Shown here in pieces: positions 18,017-27,388 of a stretch of DNA of 64,000 nucleotides. How positions within the stretch are numbered: position 1 is the stretch's first letter; each line of letters opens with the position of its first letter. The stretch lies in the NCBI GenBank assembly GCA_023206055.1, contig CP065367.1, forward strand, positions 434,001 to 498,000. The letters run 5' to 3'. Source of the DNA: Vibrio cyclitrophicus. Its GTDB lineage: Bacteria > Pseudomonadota > Gammaproteobacteria > Enterobacterales > Vibrionaceae. Made by a program: the position numbers and the translations under genes. The notes beneath the pieces were generated by a model. It did no database searches. It saw only the letters and a program-made list of their open reading frames with translations, and was not told the DNA's origin.

Positions 18017-18655
18017 ATGTTAGACAATCCAGAATCACCAAGTCATCAGGATATTAGCCCTAATTTCCAAACACATATGGAAAACCCGTTACTTTGGCCA
18101 ATTATGGAAGTGCTAAAACAAAAACCAAGTGGATGGAAAGTACATACATTGGCAGCTCATCTGAACGGCCTTGGTTTTGTGCCAGTGTTAGATGCTGTGC
18201 CGGAGAAAGAGTTGTTTAAGAAAAACTTCCTCATTATGAATGCGCTTTATCAGCTTCAAGAAACCTTACACCCTGATGCATGGCTCCAAGTCCAAGCGAT
18301 GGACATTGAATTAATGAATGGTCGTTATCACGGAAGCAGTCACAACATTGATCATCAAGACCCACTTCGAGACTACTACATTAATTGGGTTAACTATGAA
18401 GCGGACAAAGGCGAAGTCAAAAGGCTGTTGAACGAATTTTGGACTCGATACAGGAAGTTTGTTGGTGGTGATGAACTAGATATGGATCGAAGCCGAGCGT
18501 TAAACTTATTTGAGTTACCTTTAGATGCCACTCACCATGACATTAGAAAGCGTTGGCGACAACTGGCGTTGAGATGGCATCCAGACAGAGACGAGGGCAA
18601 CACCGCAAAATTTCAAACGCTCTGTGAAGCGTGGCATGTATTGCGAAGCACGTAA
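18017..18655 (+). CDS. DnaJ-related protein with C-terminal J domain
   Basis: The 212-residue protein has an N-terminal DNAJ_related region of about 130 residues (NPLLWPIMEVLKQKPSGWKVHTLAAHLN...) and a C-terminal J domain. The DnaK-stimulating HPD tripeptide is at 188-190 (WHPDRDEG). J domains normally lie at the N-terminus, and this reversed order is typical of this gammaproteobacterial family. It should act as a DnaK co-chaperone, and the client is unknown. No partner genes are adjacent. Confidence 0.82.
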   Translation: MLDNPESPSHQDISPNFQTHMENPLLWPIMEVLKQKPSGWKVHTLAAHLNGLGFVPVLDAVPEKELFKKNFLIMNALYQLQETLHPDAWLQVQAMDIELMNGRYHGSSHNIDHQDPLRDYYINWVNYEADKGEVKRLLNEFWTRYRKFVGGDELDMDRSRALNLFELPLDATHHDIRKRWRQLALRWHPDRDEGNTAKFQTLCEAWHVLRST

Positions 18656-18710
18656 TCGAACATAACTCTCGACTACGTAGTTTATTGAAACTCGAAACCC
18701 TAAAATAGAA

Positions 18711-18742
18711 AGCCCCACATTGTGAGTGATACAAGTGGGGCT
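18711..18742 (-). terminator. Terminator after the PBP2 gene
   Basis: The inverted repeat AGCCCCAC / GTGGGGCT is followed on the minus strand by TTTCTATTTT, in the right place to end the PBP2 transcript. Confidence 0.7.
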
Positions 18743-18806
18743 GTGTCGTCATTGCGCTATGCGCTTTAACATACGTTATGTGTTGGTGCTATTTTATTTG
18801 TTGGTG

Positions 18807-20708
18807 CTAAGAGTGATCTTTGCTCTGCTGACCGCTTTTATGCTCAAACGCATAGTCGAGTACTTTACGGATATAAGGTGCCCCAACTTTTGAACCGCCG
18901 TTACCGTGCTCAATAACCACAGTAGCGACATATTCAGGGTGCTCATACGGTGCGAAAGTCGTGTAAAGTGCGTGGTCAAGTAAATGCCTAGCAAGTTTCT
19001 TCGAGTTGTAGACCTGATCTTTTGCAAGATCAAACACTTGTGCAGTTCCTGACTTTCCTCCACTCGTATATTCAGTTCCCTTAAATGCACGTCTGCCGCT
19101 GCCTCGACTACCGTGGTTCACGAGTCGCATCGCGTTGATCGGCACATCCCAAATTCTGTCCGGTACTTCAGTAATCGAGGGCATTGGTTCCGGTTCGACA
19201 AGTTGTTGCGTACTGAAATCTTCACCGTGATCTAAGGTAGCTCTCAAGATATGAGGTGGCATCACCTTACCGTGATTAACCAATACTGACGTTGCTTTAG
19301 CAAGTTGCATTGGAGTTGATGTCCAATAACCTTGGCCAATACCAATCGGAACTGTGTCGCCCTGATACCAAGGGGTACGATAACGCATCATCTTCCATTC
19401 TCGAGTCGGCATGTTGGCGGTACTTTCTTCATAGATGTCTATGCCTGTCGGTTCACCAAATCCAAATCGGTTCATCCAACTTGAAATGCGGTCAATACCC
19501 AAGTCAAAAGCAGTTTGATAGAAGAACGAATCCACTGACTCTTCAATGGCTTGAGTTACATCGACAGGTCCGTGACCCCAACGTTTCCAATCACGCCACG
19601 CTTTGGAGTTAGGTTTAGAACCGGGAATCTGCCATGAACCATGATCATCACGAATGGTGTGCTCAGAGATAACATGTTCTTGCAGTCCTGCCACAGCCAT
19701 GAATGGTTTGACGGTCGAAGCAGGAGGATAAACGCCTAAAGTCGTGCGATTTACCAACGGGTGAGCTGGGTCATTCAATAAACGTTGGTAGTTCTTACTC
19801 GAAATTCCATCGACGAAAAGGTTAGGGTCATAACTCGGGCTAGATGCCATCGCCAACACGCTGTTGTCTTTCGGATCGAGAATAACCGCGCTTCCGGTTC
19901 TGTGATCAAGTTGCTCAAAGACGTATTTTTGCAGCTCAAGGTCAATATTTAACACGATATCTTTGCCAGCTACTGGCGGCACGTACTCAATGGTTCGGAC
20001 TATTCGCCCACGGCTGTTTACTTCAACTTCTTGATAACCTTTGGTACCGTGCAGTATATCTTCGTAATAACGTTCAACGCCGAGCTTACCTATGATTGTT
20101 GTGGCTTGATAATTCGCTTCTATCCCTTGTTCTTCAAGCTTTCTGAGATCGCTATCATTGATGTGTGCCACGTAACCAAGAACATGGGTAAGCACTTCAC
20201 CATTCGGGTAAAAACGTTTTAAGCTGGTATCGATCGATAGGCCGGGGAACTGGTACTGGTGCACGGAGAACTTCGCAATCTCTTCTTCCGTTAAGTTCTC
20301 TAGAATAGTCACTGGTTTAAAACGGCGGGTGTTGTGATAACGTTTTTTGAAACGAGCGATCTGCTCAGCATCACGGGGGACGTATTTGCCTAGCTTGGTG
20401 AGCATTGCATCAACATCATCGGTTTGCTCTGGAATCATAGTCAGGTCAAAGACAAGCTTGTTTTCTGCAAGCAACACGCCGTTGCGGTCGTAAATAAGTC
20501 CACGAGTAGGGGCAATAGGTAATACTTTGATTCTGTTGCCATCGGCACGAGTTTGATAGCTTTTAAAATTTTCAACTTGAAGTCGGTATAGATTACCAAC
20601 CAAGACAAGAGTGAACATCAAGATCCCACAAAACGCGACGATTACGCGATTTTTGAACAAGTTCACTTCGATTTTATGGTCACGCATCTTAACGCGTTTA
20701 TGATTCAT
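18807..20708 (-). CDS. mrdA: Penicillin-binding protein 2 (stand-alone mrdA-type transpeptidase)
   Basis: The 633-residue class B PBP cross-links peptidoglycan during cell elongation. A single membrane anchor lies at about 22-42, followed by the PBP dimer/pedestal region (APTRGLIYDRNG) and the transpeptidase domain. Active-site motifs are Ser331-T-V-Lys334 (STVK), Ser391-V-Asp393 and Lys552-S-Gly554 (KSGTAQ), all in PBP2 form. GAGGCTTC precedes the ATG at 20708. The usual partner rodA is absent: the neighbours are an ABC-class ATPase and a DnaJ-like gene. It is therefore probably a second PBP2 copy additional to one in an mrdAB operon elsewhere; that is an inference. Confidence 0.85.
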   Translation of the reverse strand: MNHKRVKMRDHKIEVNLFKNRVIVAFCGILMFTLVLVGNLYRLQVENFKSYQTRADGNRIKVLPIAPTRGLIYDRNGVLLAENKLVFDLTMIPEQTDDVDAMLTKLGKYVPRDAEQIARFKKRYHNTRRFKPVTILENLTEEEIAKFSVHQYQFPGLSIDTSLKRFYPNGEVLTHVLGYVAHINDSDLRKLEEQGIEANYQATTIIGKLGVERYYEDILHGTKGYQEVEVNSRGRIVRTIEYVPPVAGKDIVLNIDLELQKYVFEQLDHRTGSAVILDPKDNSVLAMASSPSYDPNLFVDGISSKNYQRLLNDPAHPLVNRTTLGVYPPASTVKPFMAVAGLQEHVISEHTIRDDHGSWQIPGSKPNSKAWRDWKRWGHGPVDVTQAIEESVDSFFYQTAFDLGIDRISSWMNRFGFGEPTGIDIYEESTANMPTREWKMMRYRTPWYQGDTVPIGIGQGYWTSTPMQLAKATSVLVNHGKVMPPHILRATLDHGEDFSTQQLVEPEPMPSITEVPDRIWDVPINAMRLVNHGSRGSGRRAFKGTEYTSGGKSGTAQVFDLAKDQVYNSKKLARHLLDHALYTTFAPYEHPEYVATVVIEHGNGGSKVGAPYIRKVLDYAFEHKSGQQSKDHS

Positions 20709-20896
20709 TGAAGCCTCAAGGGTTTGTTACATTTGGTTACACCTTTCGAATCGGAACTCTATATGAATATCGCCATAGTTTTGTAAAAGCTGTGTCATGA
20801 TTTTTAGGATAAGCACAATATTAGTGGGTTTTATCGTTAAACAAGAGAAAGTGATGCAGGAGTCAGCCTGAACGCTTTAGGCATAGAGTTAGCGAA

Positions 20897-20926
20897 TAAA
20901 AAAACGGCTCTCACAATGAGAGCCGT
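20897..20926 (-). terminator. Terminator after the ABC-class ATPase gene
   Basis: ACGGCTCTCA / TGAGAGCCGT (10 bp, loop CAA) followed on the minus strand by a run of T residues. Confidence 0.88.
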
Positions 20927-20955
20927 CAATACAATTTATGATGCTTAAATCTAAC

Positions 20956-22611
20956 TTAGTTCGAAGGTTTGAACTGAGATTTACGCATACGGTTTAGTGC
21001 AGCCATTACATCCAATACTCTTGGTTTCGCTAAGTCACCGTAGTTTGGCATGTTCACGTGCCACTCATCACTTAAGATAGCGCTAAATTCTTTAGCAGGG
21101 TTGTTTGACCAGCCCGGAGTTTGTGCAAACTGGAACCATGCCCAACCAATCGCGTTCACTTCTGAAGTCGACTCTAACTGCTCTAATGCAGAAAGATCCG
21201 CGAATTCTTTACCAAAACGCAGCGACTCTTTGCCTTTCGCATTAACTCGGAATTTACCGTCAGTAAGAATGTTCATCAGTGCTGCGCGGTTTAACGAGCG
21301 AGGAACAAACGTCTCTAATGCCGTCTCACATTCGTTAGTTCGCTGAGTAGGGTGTTGAGCAATGACTTCTTGTGCTTTTTCAGTTACGTCTACCGCTTGG
21401 TAGTCGTGCATTTGAATTACCGTGTCAGCTACATCTAAGTAATCACCAGAGCCACCCATTACCACGATAGTCGAGATGTCCATCTCTTCTCGAAGTTGGC
21501 CAATACGGTCAACCAGTGGAGTGATAGGTTCAGCACCTTTTGATACTAGCGCTTGCATACGTTCGTCACGAATCATGAAGTTCGTTGCTGACGTATCTTC
21601 ATCGATAAGGAGCGTTTGTACACCGGCTTCAATAGATTCTTGTAACCAAGCCGCTTGCGATGTAGAACCTGATGCATCTTGGGTGCTGAAATTAGACGTA
21701 TCTTTCTGCATTGGTAAATGGTTGATGTAGTTTGAAAGATTCAAGTTATGTACACATCGGCCATCTTCTGCACGGATCTTCATCGTATCCGTCGCCGTCA
21801 CGATACCTTCACGACCATCACCTGGAATATGGTTGTAAATAGAACGCTCAACAGCATTCAATAGTGTAGATTTACCATGGAAACCACCACCAACGATCAG
21901 TGTGATACCTTTAGGAATACCTAGGCCAGTCACATCACCTTTGTTTGGCGTGTTTAGCGTCACACTCAAAGACTCTGGTGCTAGGAAAGGAACCGCGCCT
22001 TTCATTGGCAGGTCGCAGTTACCTGCAATACGAGGTAATACACTGCCATTTGCAACGAATGCCGCTAGGTTGTTTTCTTCTAATTGAGCACGCAATGCGT
22101 CTTGGTCTTCAACGGCTTCACAATGTTTAATCATCGCTTCAATGTTGAGTTCGCGTTCAAGCGTTGCGCGACGAATAAACTTAGGCAAATAGAATGTAAT
22201 GATGTTGATTGCTTTCTTTGCAAGAATACTACGGCCATCAGCAGGTAGGTTGATACGAAAACGAATTTCGATACCGTGCTCGGTGAAAACCACAGATGTG
22301 TTATCCAAAACAGTTTGACCTGTTAGTGCGATAGACACAGTCGCTTCTTGCTTAGCAAATTCAGAGAAGCTACGTGCAATGAAATCACGTGCTGCTACTT
22401 GGTATTCATAAGACTTTTCTTTAAGCCAATCTAACCCTGTTAACGACCAAGCGCGTGTTGCGCGAAAACGTGAAGATGAAGCATACGGGTCACCTTGAAC
22501 GTGGTCGATGTGTAATTCGAAATCAGCAAAGTCGTATTGACCTTTAATTTGTTGATATGCGCGGAAGTTTTGTTTTTCGAGCTTTTTAAGCTTTGCAGTC
22601 AACTGATCCAT
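20956..22611 (-). CDS. Predicted ATPase of the ABC class
   Basis: The 551-residue cytoplasmic protein belongs to the stand-alone ABC-class ATPase family (PF09818 type). Walker A is GGGFHGKST at about 241-249. Walker B is TLLIDEDTSATNFM near 336, with an unusual DEDTSA sequence characteristic of the family. There is no transporter partner and no membrane segment. The N-terminal region of about 200 residues is family-specific. The biochemical role is not established; RNA- or nucleic-acid-linked roles have been suggested for relatives. The gene is monocistronic with its own terminator. Confidence 0.85.
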   Translation of the reverse strand: MDQLTAKLKKLEKQNFRAYQQIKGQYDFADFELHIDHVQGDPYASSSRFRATRAWSLTGLDWLKEKSYEYQVAARDFIARSFSEFAKQEATVSIALTGQTVLDNTSVVFTEHGIEIRFRINLPADGRSILAKKAINIITFYLPKFIRRATLERELNIEAMIKHCEAVEDQDALRAQLEENNLAAFVANGSVLPRIAGNCDLPMKGAVPFLAPESLSVTLNTPNKGDVTGLGIPKGITLIVGGGFHGKSTLLNAVERSIYNHIPGDGREGIVTATDTMKIRAEDGRCVHNLNLSNYINHLPMQKDTSNFSTQDASGSTSQAAWLQESIEAGVQTLLIDEDTSATNFMIRDERMQALVSKGAEPITPLVDRIGQLREEMDISTIVVMGGSGDYLDVADTVIQMHDYQAVDVTEKAQEVIAQHPTQRTNECETALETFVPRSLNRAALMNILTDGKFRVNAKGKESLRFGKEFADLSALEQLESTSEVNAIGWAWFQFAQTPGWSNNPAKEFSAILSDEWHVNMPNYGDLAKPRVLDVMAALNRMRKSQFKPSN

Positions 22612-22729
22612 AACGAGGAATGCCTATATAAAGGGAAGATAAAACAGAAAGGCGGCGATTATAAAAATCACCACCTATAGAGTAAAGAGAAAGTAGGCCT
22701 AAATCCAAAACAAAGTGTTCTTTTTCGCT

Positions 22730-24637
22730 TTAAGCGTAACGAGTTGTCCCCAAATAGTTTTGATTGATTAAGCTGTGTTCGAATTCTTGGCTCGGCATTG
22801 GCTTGCCATAAAGGTAACCTTGTCCTACGTCGCAGCCTTCATTAATAATAAATTGCTCCTGAACCTCCGACTCTATGCCTTCAATCGTGACTTTTAGGTC
22901 GAGCTTTTTGGCAATTTGGACAATAGAACGAACAATTTCCGAGTCTTCGTGTGAGTTGAGCATTTGGTCGATGAAGCTCTTATCAATCTTAATGGTATCG
23001 AATGGGAATTTCTTCAGGTAACTGAATGAGGCATAGCCCGTACCAAAGTCATCTAGTGACAATGTAACGCCGATATCATGCAGAGATTCCAAGGTATTCT
23101 TGGCAACCACTTCATCAGCAATCAGGCCGCTCTCCGTGACTTCAAGTTCTAAGAAACGAGGTTCTAGGTGGTAGGTTTCGAGTAGGTGAACCACTTGTTC
23201 CGCAAAGTGAATGTTCTTGAGTTGAATCGCAGATACATTGACGGCCATTTTGAAATCGTCAACGTATTCAGTCCACTCTTTAGCTTTTTCAATCGCATTG
23301 CGCAGTACAAAGCTACCCACTTCGAAAATCAAACCGTTTTGCTCAGCCATGTGGATCAGGGTTTCGTTAGAGATATCGCCCAAAACAGGGTGCCGCCAAC
23401 GAAGTAAAGCTTCTGCACCAACCCAGCGATGCGTCAACGGACAAACTTTGGGTTGAAAGTAGAGCATAAGGTCATCATTACGAACGGCTTGAAGCAAATA
23501 GCCTTCGATTTTATTAATGTGGGTTTGTTCTTCGGTATGGGAATGAGAGTAGTAAGCGAACTTTTGGCCTGAATCTTTACAGGCTAGCATCGCTTCAGAA
23601 GATTTCTGAAGAATGCTCTCCGCGTCATCTTCGTCGTTGGTAATAGCAATCCCAATAAAGGCGTGTAAATGCACTTTGTCACTTTCGATATCGAATTCTG
23701 AATGGCCAACTTTAACTAACGTCTGGCAAAGTTCTTCAACGCGATGGTGCAAATCTTTAACGCTAAACGCCAACACGAGGTCAACCGAAGTAGGGCGTGC
23801 AGTTAATACATCGATATCAGAAAGACTGTCGATGCGTTTTCGGTACTCAACCAGTACTTGGTCTAACGCGTTATAGCCGTATCGAGCCTGTATGCGCCTG
23901 CCGTTGGTAAAACAAATATGAACGACGGCAAATGAGCTGCCTGTCAGCCTTCTCTGTGACAGTAGCTTGTGGTTTAAGCGAGATTCAAATGCGTTTCGGT
24001 TTAAAAAGCCTGTGCCGAGATCGTGATTCTTTTGGAAATTGATCTTTTGTTCTGCTGCTTTTCGCTTATCAATCTCTTGATTCAATGAATAATTAAGACT
24101 CGCAAGATCTTTAGTCCGAGTATAAACACGGTTTCTTAAGTCTCTATTCATTTGAGTGAGCTTAGCATGCTGAAACAGGGTTTTGAGCTGAGACTCTATC
24201 GAGGTGCGAAAGCTCTGTAAAAGCTTGATATAGGTGGGAGTGTAGTGGTTTTCTTTCGAGTCTAAAATGCAGATAGTGCCAAATAATTCACCATTCGGCC
24301 AAAGCAGCGGAATGCCACAATAAGAGACTAAACCGAGCTTTATGTCTGGGTTGTTTCCCCAGGCAGGATCGGCGAGGGCATTGGGCACAACAAGTTGTTG
24401 TTGAGACTCCATCACCGTTTCACAGTAAAGCCCATTGCCTAAGGTTTCAGAATCACCTTTGTTGTATGGATTGTTTTTACTGCGACTAGTAGAGAATACT
24501 TCAATGTAGTTGGCGTGAACACGCATGATGAGCGCGGCAGGCACTTGAGTGATTTGAGCTAAGAGGTCAACAATGTTCTGCCAACCGGACTCCATATCGT
24601 CTGGAATATCTAAGTCAATCGTTTTTATTTTCTTCAT
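22730..24637 (-). CDS. GAF - degenerate GGDEF - EAL cyclic-di-GMP phosphodiesterase
   Basis: The start at 24637 (MKKIKTI) is preferred because CGGAGTC precedes it; an upstream TTG at 24652 is weaker. Domain order: N-terminal GAF (about 20-155, with NPYNKGDSETLGNGLYCETV), a linker coiled coil (about 160-200), a degenerate GGDEF (no GGDEF signature; the site reads ARPTSVDLVLAF), and a C-terminal EAL. The EAL active residues appear intact: EALLRW near 409, NVSAIQL, LEVTES, LDDFGTGYASF, IKIDKSFI and EGIE. It should hydrolyse c-di-GMP in response to a small-molecule or light/redox signal bound by GAF. The degenerate GGDEF may be a GTP-sensing regulatory domain. Confidence 0.85.
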   Translation of the reverse strand: MKKIKTIDLDIPDDMESGWQNIVDLLAQITQVPAALIMRVHANYIEVFSTSRSKNNPYNKGDSETLGNGLYCETVMESQQQLVVPNALADPAWGNNPDIKLGLVSYCGIPLLWPNGELFGTICILDSKENHYTPTYIKLLQSFRTSIESQLKTLFQHAKLTQMNRDLRNRVYTRTKDLASLNYSLNQEIDKRKAAEQKINFQKNHDLGTGFLNRNAFESRLNHKLLSQRRLTGSSFAVVHICFTNGRRIQARYGYNALDQVLVEYRKRIDSLSDIDVLTARPTSVDLVLAFSVKDLHHRVEELCQTLVKVGHSEFDIESDKVHLHAFIGIAITNDEDDAESILQKSSEAMLACKDSGQKFAYYSHSHTEEQTHINKIEGYLLQAVRNDDLMLYFQPKVCPLTHRWVGAEALLRWRHPVLGDISNETLIHMAEQNGLIFEVGSFVLRNAIEKAKEWTEYVDDFKMAVNVSAIQLKNIHFAEQVVHLLETYHLEPRFLELEVTESGLIADEVVAKNTLESLHDIGVTLSLDDFGTGYASFSYLKKFPFDTIKIDKSFIDQMLNSHEDSEIVRSIVQIAKKLDLKVTIEGIESEVQEQFIINEGCDVGQGYLYGKPMPSQEFEHSLINQNYLGTTRYA

Positions 24638-24745
24638 ATGACTCCGAGTCAATTATGCTAAATGCATCAACACATCCTGTGTTAATTATGATGAACCAAA
24701 TAAACTGTGAATCTTACGTTAATTAAGTATAAGAAATGTTGCACA

Positions 24746-24776
24746 AAAAAACCTCCGCAATTTTGCAGAGGTTTTC
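24746..24776 (-). terminator. Terminator after fabV
   Basis: On the minus strand, AACCTCTGCA / TGCGGAGGTT (one mismatch) is followed by TTTTTTT. Confidence 0.8.
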
Positions 24777-24815
24777 AAATGTGAATCCGGGTCTCAGTAA
24801 TGAGATAAGTTTCGA

Positions 24816-26015
24816 TTAAGGCTTTAACTTTATAAAATCTTCTGTGTTAAGTTTTTGCCTATAGTCTACCGATGGTTGACCAAAACCGTTTAATTGCAGA
24901 AATTCCTCTTTAAACCCTTGGTAATCGCCTAAAGTTTGGAAGTTGTTTTCATCCATATTTTCTAGTAACTCAGTCACGTGTGCTTGGGTTTCTGGTTCTA
25001 GTTCCCAATCATCCATACGAATCAATCGCTCACCATCTAGTGGTACTTTTGATTGACCATAAAGTTTGGTGCTAAACAGACGCTGCATTTGCTGGATACA
25101 ACCTTCATGGGTCTCTTTGTTTTTCATCACTTTATACAAAGCAAGTAGGTAAGGGCTGAGTCCTGGGATGAAAACGCTCGCTTTAGTGACTAGGGCTTTA
25201 CAGACAGTCGCGTAAGCGTTGCCATCAAAGTTAGCCAACTCTAGGTTTAGTGCGTGGCTGGTTTGGTGAAGGTCGATCTTAGCGCGCCCTAATGTACCGT
25301 CTAAATAGATAGGGTGTGTGACTTCTGGACCAACATAAGAAAACGCGATTGTTTTGCAACCCGGAGCAATAGATTCAGCGTTGATAAGCTCATCAATCCA
25401 TTGTCCCCAATCTTCGCCACCCATTACTTTGAGTGTGCTTTCGGCTTCTTCTTCCGTTGCAGCTTCTAGTGTGTTGGTCACCCAACTGTCATGTTCCAAA
25501 GAAATGGTCGCGCCAGTCACGCTTTCACCAATAGGCTTGATGGCAGAGCGCCAAAACTCTTCGGAATCTGGTTTAGGGCGAACACCCGCAGCTAAGCTAT
25601 AGATAATCAGATCCACTTCACCTTCGAAGTAGGTTTCAATGGCTTCGACAACTTGTGAACGTGTTTCTTGCGAAAATGCGTCGCCAACGATATTGATAGC
25701 AGTGCGTTGCTCTCGTTCGGCTTCTTTTTTGAAGTAGATGTTGTTGTACCAACCAGCACTACCTAGGGATTTTTCATTTGGACCGCGCTCGAATGAGACG
25801 CCAATAGTGTCAGCTTTTGCGCCGCCAAAAGTAAGGGCAATACGAGCGGCAAGGCCAAAGCCTGAGGAAGCGCCGATAATCAGTACTCGTTTAGGGCCAT
25901 CTTTGATTTGCGGCGCACTCTTAACAAACTTGATTTGTTGCTTTACGGCTTCTTGACAGCCAAGAGGGTGAGCGCTTTTGGCTACCACACCCTTGATAAC
26001 AGGTTCGATCAGCAT
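24816..26015 (-). CDS. fabV: Trans-2-enoyl-ACP/CoA reductase FabV
   Basis: This NADH-dependent enoyl reductase completes the fatty-acid elongation cycle. It is an SDR-superfamily protein of the FabV length (399 residues, longer than FabI). The nucleotide-binding glycine motif IGASSGFG is at about 47-54, and the FabV active-site pair Tyr-x8-Lys is at Tyr237-Lys246 (YLDGTLGRAK). FabV confers intrinsic triclosan tolerance in Vibrio and Pseudomonas. Vibrios often carry two copies, and no other fatty-acid synthesis genes are adjacent, so this may be the accessory one (inference). tesA lies 81 bp downstream of the reading direction's start region, divergent from ybbA. Confidence 0.92.
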   Translation of the reverse strand: MLIEPVIKGVVAKSAHPLGCQEAVKQQIKFVKSAPQIKDGPKRVLIIGASSGFGLAARIALTFGGAKADTIGVSFERGPNEKSLGSAGWYNNIYFKKEAEREQRTAINIVGDAFSQETRSQVVEAIETYFEGEVDLIIYSLAAGVRPKPDSEEFWRSAIKPIGESVTGATISLEHDSWVTNTLEAATEEEAESTLKVMGGEDWGQWIDELINAESIAPGCKTIAFSYVGPEVTHPIYLDGTLGRAKIDLHQTSHALNLELANFDGNAYATVCKALVTKASVFIPGLSPYLLALYKVMKNKETHEGCIQQMQRLFSTKLYGQSKVPLDGERLIRMDDWELEPETQAHVTELLENMDENNFQTLGDYQGFKEEFLQLNGFGQPSVDYRQKLNTEDFIKLKP

Positions 26016-26096
26016 AAATAACCTTACAGTTAACGGTGATATGCACTCAGGCTAACGTAAAGCTGTGTAAAATTTATTGAGCTAGACCATTAAAAC

Positions 26097-26714
26097 TTAA
26101 AGATACTGATATAATTCTTCGGCGACGAATTCAGCAATCCAAGGTTGAGCTTCTGGTTTTGGATGCAATCCATCGTTCATCATCCACTCAGATTTAAGGA
26201 TGATATGCTCTAGGAAAAACGGTAAAAGTGGTACGTTTTGTTGATCAGCAAGCGCTGCAAAAACGTATTCAAACTGCTGGTTGTAACGCTTTCCGTAATT
26301 CGGTGGGATTTTAATCTGCATCATTATAGGTTTCGCGCCCGCAGCTTTTATCTGCTCAATGATTTGATCAAGATTTGCAGACATCAGCTTTGGTGGGAAT
26401 CCACGAAGTCCGTCATTCGCACCAAGTTCAATAAGAACGGTGTCTGGAGCGTGTTCTTCAAGCAATTGTGGTAAGCGAGCTAAACCATTGCCAGTTGTGT
26501 CTCCAGAAATACTTCCGTTAACCACGGTTACCGCTTTGTCATGCTTTGCTAACGCGTCGGGTAACAGGCTTGGCCAACTCTGTTTGATGTCCATGTTGTA
26601 ACCGGCACTCAAGCTATCACCAAGGACCAGTAACTTAGAATCTAACTCGGTATCTTGAGCCAAAGAAGCGGTTGAAAATAAAATAAAGAATAAAAAGGAA
26701 ATTAGTCGAGTCAT
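26097..26714 (-). CDS. tesA: Multifunctional acyl-CoA thioesterase I / protease I / lysophospholipase L1
   Basis: This SGNH/GDSL hydrolase has a signal peptide (MTRLISFLFFILFSTASLAQ, about 20 residues), so it is periplasmic. The GDSL block LVLGDSLSAGYN places the nucleophile at Ser34. Further SGNH blocks are Gly in GSISGDTTGNGLARLP, Asn in IELGANDGLRG, and the C-terminal DGLHPKPEAQ with catalytic Asp and His. The divergent neighbours ybbA-ybbP reproduce the E. coli tesA-ybbAP arrangement. I chose ATG 26714; an ATG at 26729 would add MMDVC. The chosen start overlaps the ybbA start by two bases. Confidence 0.9.
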   Translation of the reverse strand: MTRLISFLFFILFSTASLAQDTELDSKLLVLGDSLSAGYNMDIKQSWPSLLPDALAKHDKAVTVVNGSISGDTTGNGLARLPQLLEEHAPDTVLIELGANDGLRGFPPKLMSANLDQIIEQIKAAGAKPIMMQIKIPPNYGKRYNQQFEYVFAALADQQNVPLLPFFLEHIILKSEWMMNDGLHPKPEAQPWIAEFVAEELYQYL

Positions 26715-27387
26715 GCATACATCCATCATTAAAGCAGAAGCTGTTTCGAAGACAGTGTCTACTAATCAAGAACATTTAACAATCCTAGAGCACGTCGATA
26801 TCGATATTCGTGAGGGCGAAACTGTCGCGATTGTCGGCACGTCTGGCGCGGGTAAGTCGACCCTAATGACGCTACTTGCTGGTCTTGATGTACCAACGAA
26901 AGGCGAAATCAGTTTATTAGGGCAGCCACTTTCACAGCTTGATGATGAGGCAAGAGCTAAGATCCGCAGTGAATCGGTAGGGTTTGTATTTCAAAGCTTC
27001 TTATTAATTCCAAGCCTTTCTGCGCTGCAAAATGTCACGTTGCCTTGTTTGTTGAAGGGAGAAGACGAAGACATCGAACGCGCGACGGCTCTGCTTGAAT
27101 CAGTAGGCTTGAAAGACAGGCTTGATCACTTGCCGTCTCAGCTATCTGGTGGTGAGCAACAAAGGGTCGCGTTGGCGCGCGCATTTATGATTAAGCCAAA
27201 AATTCTTTTTGCTGACGAACCCACAGGCAACCTAGACCAACAAACTGCTGCCAAAATTGTTGAATTGTTGTTTGAATTGAACTCATCCCACGGCACAACG
27301 TTAGTGTTGGTGACACACGACCCCAAGCTTGCACAACGTTGCCAAAGAACACTTAAGATGCATGTCGGTCAGATAGAGGAAGTCTAA
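26713..27387 (+). CDS. ybbA: ABC transporter ATPase YbbA
   Basis: The 224-residue ABC ATPase is of the MacB/LolD type. Walker A is GTSGAGKST (about 42-50), the Q-loop is FVFQSFLLIP, the signature is LSGGEQQR (about 142) and Walker B is ILFADEPTGNLD. It pairs with the permease encoded 2 bp downstream (YbbP). The YbbA-YbbP system has been linked to lipid/lysophospholipid or envelope functions through its conserved link with TesA, but the cargo is not settled. The start codon lies in the sequence CATG shared with the divergent tesA start. Confidence 0.88.
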   Translation: MHTSIIKAEAVSKTVSTNQEHLTILEHVDIDIREGETVAIVGTSGAGKSTLMTLLAGLDVPTKGEISLLGQPLSQLDDEARAKIRSESVGFVFQSFLLIPSLSALQNVTLPCLLKGEDEDIERATALLESVGLKDRLDHLPSQLSGGEQQRVALARAFMIKPKILFADEPTGNLDQQTAAKIVELLFELNSSHGTTLVLVTHDPKLAQRCQRTLKMHVGQIEEV

Positions 27388-27388
27388 A

